A DNA stretch of 5,705 nt, taken from an uncultured Oscillospiraceae bacterium (GTDB lineage Bacteria > Bacillota > Clostridia > Oscillospirales > Acutalibacteraceae). The stretch is from NCBI GenBank assembly GCA_902496265.1, contig CABVAD010000079.1, positions 1-5,705 of the forward strand. Direction: 5' to 3'. Of this stretch, positions 1-5,705 are shown one piece after another. The stretch's first letter is position 1; the number at the start of each line of letters is the position of its first letter. The notes below the pieces were generated by a model. That model worked only from the letters and a program-made list of their open reading frames with translations, was not told the DNA's origin and made no database searches. Made by a program: the position numbers and the translations under genes.

Positions 1-1598
1 TATGTTATCAAATCGCTTAATTTATCTATTTTATCAACACCGAAAGTACCCTCGCGCGAATAAAGACCGTCTTTATTCTCAAAATAAATGCTTCTCATTC
101 CAAGCTGTTTCGGTGCCGTGAAATCTTTTGCGGGATTATCCCCTATGTAAATCATTTGTTCAAAAGGAATTCTCCATCTGTTTTGAATAATGCGGAAGGC
201 TATATCGCATGGCTTTCGGAACTGTATACCGCCAAGCTCGTCTGTGATAATAATATCGTCGACAAGCCTATCCAAGCCTAACACCGCAATCTTTTTCTTT
301 TGTCCGGACACTCTGCCGTCCGTTATTATTCCAACCTTTATGCCGTTACTTTTCAAGTCTCTGATGATTTCCGCCACACCGTCATAAAGCTCTATTTGAG
401 GAGAATGCTCCCGATATACCTCTAAGCATTTTTCCTTTTCGTCTATGCACCCGATTTCATTTAACAGCTCGTCAACAGCAGGTTTTTGTGTCTCAAAATA
501 CTTCCATAATTTATCGGCAAGCTTTTTATCGCCTAAGTACTCTGCAACTGCTTTATAACCGCTTTTAACATACTGCTTTTCGGAATAAAGAGTATCGTCT
601 AAATCAAAAATAATGCCTTTAATAGGCTGCTTTCTTTTTCCCACGCAAGTACAAATGCTTTGGTCGAATCGGCTGAATACCGCGTCGTTGTCAATTACTT
701 CCGAAAATCCGACCTTCTTCCCAAACATCAAATTTAAAAGTGCTTCGGCAGAGCCTGCGCCCGCTTTCATACTAAGAGGAGCGCCGCCGCCGAAACGAGG
801 ATTTATTTCTATAAAATAATCTTCCCCTGTCTTCTTTTCACGAATCAGCTGAACCGTCATAGGACCGCACGGCTTAAAGCTTTCAATAAGCTTTTTGCTC
901 TCTTCAATAATTATTTCATCCAATGAAATCTCGGTTTTTAGAACCTCTCCGCCTCTTACGGCAAGCCGTATACGCGGAGTAATGAAAATCGGATTTCCGT
1001 CAAAATCACAGAAAATGTCAACAGTGTACTCCGTTCCCTCAATAAAAGGCTGTATAACATAATCTTTAATTTGTTCGGCATAAATCTTCAAATCAAATTC
1101 ATTTTCAGCCTTAAACGCATTAATGCTGCTGCTGCCGTCCTTTGGCTTGATAAAACAGGGATATGCATCTTTATATTTCTTGTAATCGTTAAGCGTTCGC
1201 GGTGCTTTAAGACCGCAAGCCTCAAAAAAGTCCGCCGTATAATTTTTATCTCTGCAAACTTTAATTTTATCCGTTTTGCTGATAAGCACCCGTGTTCCTA
1301 CTGAATCGAACTTATCGGTATTACGGCTTAATACCAACAAATCGGTATCAATAGTCGGAATAAGCAGATCAATCTTATCATTCCGACAATTTTCAAGCAA
1401 CTGCGGAATATAATCAGCATCCCTCATACCGCAAACAATCCGAGTATAATCACAAAAAGCTAATGCCGGTGCGGTATCGGTAATATCTGCTCCGTAAAGC
1501 TTTAAATCGATATTTAAAGTATTTGCGGCACGGCGAAAAGCTTGAATAAGCTCAACTCGTCTTCCAACGCCGGTAAATAAAATTTTAAGTTTATTCAT
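1..1598 (-). CDS. ATP-grasp ligase fused to HAD-family phosphatase (C-terminal end at window edge)
   Basis: This frame stays open from the ATG at 1598 to the left edge: 532 full codons, then the bases TA. The next base off the window makes this either a stop or Tyr. The N-terminal part (about 1-115) starts MNKLKILFTGVGRRVEL, a pre-ATP-grasp Rossmann-like fold of the CarB/PylC type. The ATP-grasp fold (about 115-315) shows FIKPKDGSSS with K151, FIEGTEYTVD (185-194), the RGGE loop, and EINPRFGGG with Mg ligands E264 and N266. A short linker leads to a HAD domain (about 328 to the end) with all four motifs: DLDDT (nucleophile D332, acid/base D334), T426 in IITDG, K462 in FRKP, and GDNPAKD (D487, D492). 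ATP-grasp enzymes of this kind join a carboxylate to an amine or other nucleophile through an acyl phosphate; HAD domains usually remove phosphate. The true substrates are unknown. It is the last gene seen in the operon, and its GC looks lower than that of its neighbours. A role in decorating the glycan or its sugar precursor is inferred from position only. Confidence 0.92.
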   Translation of the reverse strand, partial: MNKLKILFTGVGRRVELIQAFRRAANTLNIDLKLYGADITDTAPALAFCDYTRIVCGMRDADYIPQLLENCRNDKIDLLIPTIDTDLLVLSRNTDKFDSVGTRVLISKTDKIKVCRDKNYTADFFEACGLKAPRTLNDYKKYKDAYPCFIKPKDGSSSINAFKAENEFDLKIYAEQIKDYVIQPFIEGTEYTVDIFCDFDGNPIFITPRIRLAVRGGEVLKTEISLDEIIIEESKKLIESFKPCGPMTVQLIREKKTGEDYFIEINPRFGGGAPLSMKAGAGSAEALLNLMFGKKVGFSEVIDNDAVFSRFDQSICTCVGKRKQPIKGIIFDLDDTLYSEKQYVKSGYKAVAEYLGDKKLADKLWKYFETQKPAVDELLNEIGCIDEKEKCLEVYREHSPQIELYDGVAEIIRDLKSNGIKVGIITDGRVSGQKKKIAVLGLDRLVDDIIITDELGGIQFRKPCDIAFRIIQNRWRIPFEQMIYIGDNPAKDFTAPKQLGMRSIYFENKDGLYSREGTFGVDKIDKLSDLIT

Positions 1599-1604
1599 GC
1601 CTAT

Positions 1605-1610
1605 CTCCTT
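1605..1610 (-). promoter_or_regulatory. Ribosome binding site of the ATP-grasp/HAD gene
   Basis: The minus strand reads AAGGAG, then six bases, then ATG at 1598. This is a strong Shine-Dalgarno site with good spacing. It fixes the start of the gene and suggests efficient independent initiation rather than dependence on the gene before it, whose stop lies 66 bases upstream. Confidence 0.85.
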
Positions 1611-1644
1611 GTAAAACACCGTTGCCCTTCCATTCGACTTAAGC

Positions 1645-1666
1645 GATAATCAAAGCTTTGCTTATC
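1645..1666. repeat. Near-perfect 22-bp palindrome overlapping the sugar transferase stop codon
   Basis: The two arms, gataatcaaag and ctttgcttatc, are reverse complements at 10 of 11 positions and meet at a central AAGCTT with no spacer. The right end covers two bases of the TGA stop (1665-1667) of the sugar transferase. As RNA it could fold into a short AU-rich hairpin, but no U-run follows, so it does not look like an intrinsic terminator. It could be an mRNA processing or stability element, a dyad for a DNA-binding protein, or chance in AT-rich sequence. Confidence 0.45.
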
Positions 1667-2357
1667 ATACCTTTGTTTCCTGCTTTAGTTTTTCCTGTCT
1701 TATTTCCGCCAGATTGCCCTCGTGGTTAAGTTCAACGCCCTCAACCTTGATAAAAGCCTTTTTAACCGTTAACAGAATTATTCTTATATCGCCGAAAAAG
1801 GTTATATCGCCGACATATTTTAAATCCCACGAAAACTTTTCTTCCCAGGTTACGGCGTTTCTGCCGTTTATCTGCGCCAGCCCAGAAAGCCCGGGTCTTA
1901 CGTCGTGACGGTGACGTTCTGTCTCGGTGTAATAATGCAGATATTCGGGTAAAAGGGGGCGCGGGCCGATAATAGACATATCGCCTTTTAATATGTTGAA
2001 AAGCTCGGGGAGCTCGTCAAGCGAGGTGTGGCGGAGAAAATCGCCGTAGCCCGTGAGTCTTTGCTCGTCGGGAAGGAGCTTTCCGTCCTTGTCTTTTTCG
2101 CAGGTCATTGTGCGGAATTTTATAAGCTTAAATATTTTTTCATTTTTACCGGGGCGTTCCTGAACAAAAAACGGGTTTCCTTTCATAACTATCGCGCCGA
2201 TAATTGTGAGCACCAGCAAAATCGGCGACAGCACCGCAACAGCACAGAACGAAAGAAAAAAATCCATAGGGCGCTTTATGTACCTTGCGTAAATTCCGTT
2301 TGAAACGGTGACTGTGCTTTCCTCCGTCTCGGGTTCTTTTATAAGAGTTTCAGGCAT
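1665..2357 (-). CDS. pglC: PglC-type monotopic phosphoglycosyl transferase (undecaprenyl-phosphate sugar phosphotransferase)
   Basis: This 230-residue protein belongs to the bacterial sugar transferase family. It moves a sugar-1-phosphate from a UDP-sugar to undecaprenyl phosphate at the inner face of the membrane, the first membrane step of glycan assembly. A polar N-terminal stretch of about 25 residues comes before YIKRPMDFF. A hydrophobic segment follows (about 33-58) with Ser44-Pro45 in its middle, the helix break that makes the PglC membrane segment re-entrant. Then come PGKNEKIFKLIKFRTM (69-84), TSLDELPEL with the catalytic Asp114-Glu115 pair, GPRPLL (131-136) and RPGLSGLAQINGRN (154-167). 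The length fits the small PglC class (about 200 residues), not the large WbaP class with four extra membrane helices. With a dehydratase and an aminotransferase upstream, the likely donor is a UDP-4-amino- or diacetamido-trideoxyhexose. The exact sugar cannot be read from sequence, so the symbol is by family and context. Confidence 0.93.
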   Translation of the reverse strand: MPETLIKEPETEESTVTVSNGIYARYIKRPMDFFLSFCAVAVLSPILLVLTIIGAIVMKGNPFFVQERPGKNEKIFKLIKFRTMTCEKDKDGKLLPDEQRLTGYGDFLRHTSLDELPELFNILKGDMSIIGPRPLLPEYLHYYTETERHRHDVRPGLSGLAQINGRNAVTWEEKFSWDLKYVGDITFFGDIRIILLTVKKAFIKVEGVELNHEGNLAEIRQEKLKQETKV

Positions 2358-2365
2358 ATTGCGTT

Positions 2366-2370
2366 CCCCT
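2366..2370 (-). promoter_or_regulatory. Ribosome binding site of the sugar transferase, fused to the preceding stop
   Basis: The minus strand reads TAAGGGGAACGCAATATG. The TAA is the stop of the aminotransferase, and the AGGGG that shares its last A is the Shine-Dalgarno site of the sugar transferase, eight bases before ATG at 2357. This geometry implies translational coupling: ribosomes ending on the aminotransferase are placed at the next start. Confidence 0.75.
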
Positions 2371-3593
2371 TAAAAACAAGATTTTATTATTTCAATAATT
2401 TTGTCCTGCTCGTCGTTTGTCATTTTATTGTCGCTGGGCAGACAAAGTCCTCTTGCAAAAATATCCGCTCCGATATCGATTCCGCCGCCCGCTATATAGG
2501 CGTTCGTTCTCGCCCTGCCGTCGCCCTCAACCGTAACAAAGGGATTCATGCGGTAAATCGGCTGCATATGCATAGGCTTCCAAATAGGTCTGCCCTCGGC
2601 GTCATACTTTGCAAGGGTTTCCAAAATCTCGGTCGGGCAGGACTTACCCTTTTCGCTCACAAAGCAGGCCTCGCTGTCGCTTCTAACCTGTTTGCACATA
2701 GCGTCCTTATCGATAATAAGGCAGGAAAGCCAAAAATTTGGCTCAGACTTTTGCTCGTCATAAGGATTCATACTTACAGGCAAATCCTTTAAGCCCTCTT
2801 TATACCTGAAATAAATTTCCCTTTTCCTTGCTATATGCTCTTCAAGGTGGGGGAACTGCCCCCTTACAACTCCCGCTATTACATTGCTCATTCGGTAGTT
2901 GTAGCCGACCTCCTCGTGGTTGTACCAAGGTGCCGCCTCGCGGCTTTGGGTTGACCACTTGCGCGCCTTATCCGCCGCCCACTTATCGTCGGTTAAGAGC
3001 ATACCGCCGGAAGAGCCTGTTATGATTTTGTTTCCGTTAAAGGAAATCGCGTTGTATTTTCCGAATGTACCCGTTTGTCTTCCGTTATATGTAGCTCCCA
3101 AAGATTCCGCCGCGTCCTCTATAAGAAGCGCGCCATGCTTATTGCAGATTTCAAGTATTTCGTCAAATTTCGCGGGCGTACCGTAAAGATTTGCAACAAC
3201 TACAACCTTGGTATCGGGATAAAGCGCAAAAGCCCTTTCGAGGGCTTTGGGGTCCATATTCCATGTGTCGTACTCGGTGTCAATAAACACAGGGGTGGCT
3301 TTTTCATACATCACGGGGTTAACAGTTGCCGCAAAGGTCATATCGGTACAGAAGACCTTATCCCCCTGCTTTACTCCCGCAAGCTTAACCGCAAGGTGCA
3401 GTGCGGCGGTGCCGCAGGAAAGTCCCACGGCGTATTTACAGCCTACCTTTTCGCGGGCAAGCCTTTCCGCCTCGTTTATATTCTCACCTATTGTTGACAT
3501 CCAGTTGGTGTAGTAGGCTTCCTTTACATATTTAAGCTCATCGCCGTGCATTGTCGGTGACGAAAGCCATATTTTATTCTTAAAAGGCTCCAT
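2370..3593 (-). CDS. pglE: PLP-dependent sugar aminotransferase, DegT/DnrJ/EryC1/StrS family (PglE-like)
   Basis: This 407-residue cytoplasmic enzyme transfers an amino group, usually from glutamate, to a nucleotide-linked keto sugar. Visible family marks are the opening IWLSSPTMHGDE, the phosphate-binding SCGTAALHLA (59-68), TDMTFAATVNPV (83-94), LIEDAAESLGA (157-167) with Asp160 facing the pyridine nitrogen, and SFNGNKIITGSSGG (184-197) with Lys189 as the Schiff-base lysine. Further on are GYNYRMSN (230-237) and RPIWKPMHMQP (335-345). The RPxWKPMHxQP motif is typical of bacillosamine-type 4-aminotransferases. The 4,6-dehydratase just upstream would supply its UDP-4-keto-6-deoxy-GlcNAc substrate, so a PglE-like role is the best reading; other 4-amino sugars remain possible. 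Residues about 296-332 form a longer, Cys-containing segment than I expect in PglE. The ribosome binding site is weak: AAGAG at 3604-3608, ten bases before ATG. Confidence 0.93.
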   Translation of the reverse strand: MEPFKNKIWLSSPTMHGDELKYVKEAYYTNWMSTIGENINEAERLAREKVGCKYAVGLSCGTAALHLAVKLAGVKQGDKVFCTDMTFAATVNPVMYEKATPVFIDTEYDTWNMDPKALERAFALYPDTKVVVVANLYGTPAKFDEILEICNKHGALLIEDAAESLGATYNGRQTGTFGKYNAISFNGNKIITGSSGGMLLTDDKWAADKARKWSTQSREAAPWYNHEEVGYNYRMSNVIAGVVRGQFPHLEEHIARKREIYFRYKEGLKDLPVSMNPYDEQKSEPNFWLSCLIIDKDAMCKQVRSDSEACFVSEKGKSCPTEILETLAKYDAEGRPIWKPMHMQPIYRMNPFVTVEGDGRARTNAYIAGGGIDIGADIFARGLCLPSDNKMTNDEQDKIIEIIKSCF

Positions 3594-3631
3594 TTACCGT
3601 TTTCTCTTTTCTGATTAAGATTGATTTTTAA

Positions 3632-3659
3632 ACAGTATTTTCGCTCATAATAATACTGT
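3632..3659 (-). repeat. Inverted repeat (8-bp stem) in the dehydratase-aminotransferase gap
   Basis: ACAGTATT and AATACTGT form a perfect 8-bp stem around a 12-base loop, five bases after the TAG stop of the dehydratase. In the transcript the stem is followed by UUAAAAAUC, which lacks a proper U-run, and the stem has only two GC pairs. It is therefore at best a poor terminator. It could mildly attenuate readthrough, protect the upstream mRNA from 3' exonucleases, or mean nothing. Confidence 0.45.
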
Positions 3660-3663
3660 CAGC

Positions 3664-5634
3664 CTAAACCGTTGCAAGCTCCGCGTTATCAGTGCTTTCA
3701 GCCGGAGCGTCCTCTTGCTCAACCTTTCCGTTTACCTCATTCGAAGTTTTAAAGGTCGGGACGGCAGCCTTAAGCGCCTGTCTTGCCATTTGGTCGTCAT
3801 CAGAAGCACAGGCTGCAGCCAGCATATCCATTTTGCGTTCGATTTCTTCCTTGGAAAGCGGAGAGTCCTTTTCAATGAAAATCAGGTCGTCGGCGGTTTT
3901 TTCAAGCTTTTCTGTCTTAACTAAAAGCTCCTCGTAAAGCTTTTCGCCCGGACGCAGACCTGTTTCCACAATCTCTATTCCCTGAATGCCCGAAAGGCGA
4001 ATCATATTTTCCGCCAAATCGAGAATCTTAACGGGCTTGCCCATATCAAGCACAAAAAGCTCGCCGTTATTCGCCATTGCGCCCGACTTAAGCACCAGCT
4101 GAGAGGCCTCGGGAATGGTCATAAAATAGCGTATTATTCGCTTATCCGTAATGGTAACGGGACCGCCGTTTTCAATCTGCTTTTTAAAGAGCGGAATTAC
4201 CGAACCTGCACTGCCGAGAACATTGCCGAAGCGGGTCGCGCTGTATTTTACATTGCCGTAGGTCGCGGCGCTTTGAACCAGCATTTCGCACATACGCTTT
4301 GTCGCGCCCATAACGTTCGTCGGGTTTACCGCCTTATCGGTCGAAACCATCATAAAGCGCTCCGCACCGTACTTCTCGCACATATCAATAACATTCTGCG
4401 TACCGAAAACATTGTTCTGCACCGCTTCAACACAGTTGTGCTCCATAAGCGGAACATGCTTGTGCGCGGCGGCATGAATTACAATCTGCGGACGGTATGT
4501 ATTAAAGACCCTTTCTAGTCCTGCTTTATTGGTTATAGAAGTGATTTCAAGCTGCAAATCAAGGCTGTTTCCGTAGGCAATTTTCAGCTCCTGCTGAACA
4601 TTGTACGCACCGTTTTCATATATATCGAGAATAATTATCTGCCGAGGGCTCATTTTTGCAAGCTGTCTTGTAAGCTCGGAGCCTATCGAGCCGCCTCCCC
4701 CCGTAATCAGAACAACCTTGCCGCGGTAATACTCCTTGGTGGCTTTATCCATAACCACAAGCGGCTTTCTGAAAAGCAAATCCTCAACGTCAAACTCACG
4801 GAGTCTGCGCTTTCCGCCTGCCGACTGCATAATCGGATAGTCATATACCTTAACCTTTCGGCCGCTTTGCTTATAATAATCGTACAGCTCTTTTTTACGC
4901 TCACTGTCTAAGCACGGCACAGCAAATACAATTTCCTGAACGCCCAGCTCCTCAAGCTTACCGAAGGTAGCCTCGCTTTCTGGAATAACAGGAATACCGT
5001 GAATAATCTTTCCCGCCTTTTCGCGGCTTATATCCACGAAGCATTTAGGGACATATGCGGCGGAGGGATTGCTTGTCAGCTCCTCCGCAAGGCTTACTCC
5101 TACCCTGCCCGCGCCGATTATTGCTATTCTGATTTTGCCTGTCTTTTCGTCCGAGCTGTCGCTTATGCTTTCAAACTGCATTTTGTTGCCCGCGAAAATA
5201 AGCAGAAGCAGGCGCAAAACCTTGCCCTTTATCCCGCCGCAGCCCCCGAATTTATAGGCGTAACGGTACATCATTCGCATAGCGAGCGCACCCAGCAGAT
5301 TCATCGAACAAATCGCCAGCAGACGGACAGGAGTGACCTTCTGCATCGGAAGCAGAAGCTCGAAGCAGAAATTAATTACACAGGCGACAGCGTCGGACAT
5401 TAGCAGTCTTATGTAGCACTGAATACCGCCGTAGCGCCATATTTGCGAGTATATACCGCCAAAAAAGCGGCAGACGAAAACACACAAAAAAGAAAGAGCC
5501 GCCTGTGATATTCCGCCCGCTAAAGTTAAAGCATTATTGCCTCGGTACACCGCAAGCAACAAAAACTCAACTGCTGATAATATAAGAATATCATAGACGA
5601 CCAACCGCCATCTAATATTTATACGTTCTTTCAT
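3664..5634 (-). CDS. pglF: Membrane-anchored UDP-N-acetylglucosamine 4,6-dehydratase (PglF/CapD/WbpM family)
   Basis: From ATG at 5634 this gives 656 residues. Four hydrophobic helices (about 12-30, 38-58, 78-96, 102-122) anchor it in the membrane. A first Rossmann domain has GAGRVG (174-179), the CoA-binding-like N-terminal module of this family. The catalytic short-chain dehydrogenase domain begins at VVLITGGGGSIGSEL, with TGGGGSIG at 311-318. The active site reads STDKAVNPTNVMGATKR: Thr432, Asp433, Lys434, Met442 and Lys446. Met stands where ordinary dehydrogenases have Tyr, and the spacing matches that known for Campylobacter PglF. ETGLRPGEKLYEELL (556-570) is also a family mark. It converts UDP-GlcNAc to a UDP-4-keto-6-deoxy sugar, feeding the aminotransferase downstream. 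The C-terminus runs beyond the family's usual ~590 residues and ends in an acidic tail. An in-frame TTG at 5655 would add seven residues, but ATG is preferred for its purine-rich lead and typical MKERINIR start. Confidence 0.95.
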   Translation of the reverse strand: MKERINIRWRLVVYDILILSAVEFLLLAVYRGNNALTLAGGISQAALSFLCVFVCRFFGGIYSQIWRYGGIQCYIRLLMSDAVACVINFCFELLLPMQKVTPVRLLAICSMNLLGALAMRMMYRYAYKFGGCGGIKGKVLRLLLLIFAGNKMQFESISDSSDEKTGKIRIAIIGAGRVGVSLAEELTSNPSAAYVPKCFVDISREKAGKIIHGIPVIPESEATFGKLEELGVQEIVFAVPCLDSERKKELYDYYKQSGRKVKVYDYPIMQSAGGKRRLREFDVEDLLFRKPLVVMDKATKEYYRGKVVLITGGGGSIGSELTRQLAKMSPRQIIILDIYENGAYNVQQELKIAYGNSLDLQLEITSITNKAGLERVFNTYRPQIVIHAAAHKHVPLMEHNCVEAVQNNVFGTQNVIDMCEKYGAERFMMVSTDKAVNPTNVMGATKRMCEMLVQSAATYGNVKYSATRFGNVLGSAGSVIPLFKKQIENGGPVTITDKRIIRYFMTIPEASQLVLKSGAMANNGELFVLDMGKPVKILDLAENMIRLSGIQGIEIVETGLRPGEKLYEELLVKTEKLEKTADDLIFIEKDSPLSKEEIERKMDMLAAACASDDDQMARQALKAAVPTFKTSNEVNGKVEQEDAPAESTDNAELATV

Positions 5635-5704
5635 CTTTCTCTCTACTCTCTGCAATCTTCTTGAAAATAAAACCCCAATACGACTTGCTGTTAAGCGCCG
5701 ATAA
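5612..5704 (-). CDS. Possible C-terminal tail of an upstream gene (partial)
   Basis: One minus-strand frame is open from the right edge to a TAG at 5614-5612 and would encode 30 residues, beginning LSALNSKSYWGFIFKKIAES and ending in ERTYKY. It would overlap the dehydratase start by 23 bases in another frame. The mix of aromatic and basic residues looks protein-like, and such overlaps are common in glycan operons. However, 30 codons is too short to be sure, and the dehydratase frame is also open to the edge. No family is recognisable. Confidence 0.3.
   Translation of the reverse strand, partial: LSALNSKSYWGFIFKKIAESREKDERTYKY
5639..5650 (-). promoter_or_regulatory. Purine-rich ribosome binding region of the dehydratase
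   Basis: The minus strand reads GAGAGTAGAGAG, then AAAG, then ATG at 5634. The two GAGAG copies lie 4 and 11 bases from the ATG, neither ideal, but the stretch is purine-rich. The rival TTG at 5655 has only AAGAAGA directly against it, leaving no spacing, so this region favours the ATG. Confidence 0.45.
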
Positions 5705-5705
5705 T

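Noticed and set aside
1071..1304. Plus-strand frames inside the ATP-grasp/HAD gene (also at 190-387 and 613-819)
   Set aside because: All lie antisense to a continuous, motif-rich minus-strand reading frame, so they are shadows.
3075..3497. 140-codon open frame on the plus strand
   Set aside because: It is wholly antisense to the aminotransferase, which has clear family motifs, and its own translation shows no recognisable motif or sensible start context.
3628..3648. Six-codon ATG...TAA reading frame (MSENTV) in the gap before the aminotransferase
   Set aside because: It has no ribosome binding site and its ATG lies in the loop of the hairpin; a leader peptide cannot be supported.
3625..3663. 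Intrinsic terminator after the dehydratase
   Set aside because: The stem is AT-rich and not followed by a U-run, and the pathway logic favours readthrough into the aminotransferase.
4707..4904. 65-codon open frame on the minus strand in another frame of the dehydratase
   Set aside because: It lies fully inside the conserved catalytic coding sequence and has no supporting signal.
4999..5403. 134-codon open frame on the plus strand
   Set aside because: It is antisense to the N-terminal part of the dehydratase; the translation looks like a shadow of GC-biased codons with no domain signal.
5635..5705. Promoter upstream of the dehydratase
   Set aside because: No convincing -35/-10 pair is visible in the short upstream stretch, which may be coding.

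Overview
The window is a stretch of a surface-glycan (capsule, exopolysaccharide or glycoprotein) biosynthesis locus. All real genes lie on the minus strand, so the order of transcription runs from high to low coordinates. Codon use, purine-rich Shine-Dalgarno sites, moderate GC and protein style all suggest a Clostridia-type Firmicute, perhaps a gut-associated Oscillospiraceae or Lachnospiraceae member. This is an impression from the sequence, not a placement.

Layout in transcription order: (i) at the right edge, a possible C-terminal tail of an upstream gene that overlaps the next start; (ii) 5634-3664, a membrane-anchored PglF/CapD-type UDP-GlcNAc 4,6-dehydratase; (iii) a 70-base gap with an 8-bp hairpin; (iv) 3593-2370, a DegT/DnrJ/EryC1/StrS aminotransferase (PglE-like); (v) a 12-base gap with the next ribosome binding site fused to the stop codon; (vi) 2357-1665, a PglC-type monotopic phosphoglycosyl transferase; (vii) a 67-base gap with a near-perfect palindrome at its far end; (viii) 1598 to the left edge, a fused ATP-grasp ligase plus HAD phosphatase, complete except possibly for its last residues. 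No gap exceeds 300 bases. I saw no tRNA, rRNA, CRISPR, insertion sequence or convincing intrinsic terminator.

How the genes fit together: the dehydratase makes a UDP-4-keto-6-deoxy-N-acetylhexosamine, the aminotransferase converts it to the 4-amino sugar, and the PglC-like enzyme loads the phospho-sugar onto undecaprenyl phosphate to start a glycan chain. This is the di-N-acetylbacillosamine route, but the N-acetyltransferase (PglD) that normally acts between the last two steps is absent from the window. The ATP-grasp/HAD protein, a fusion of a carboxylate-amine-ligase fold and a phosphatase fold, lies immediately downstream. It also appears lower in GC than the other three genes. Whether it modifies the amino sugar in place of, or in addition to, acetylation is the most interesting open question here. 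Nothing in the window is clearly a wholly new system.
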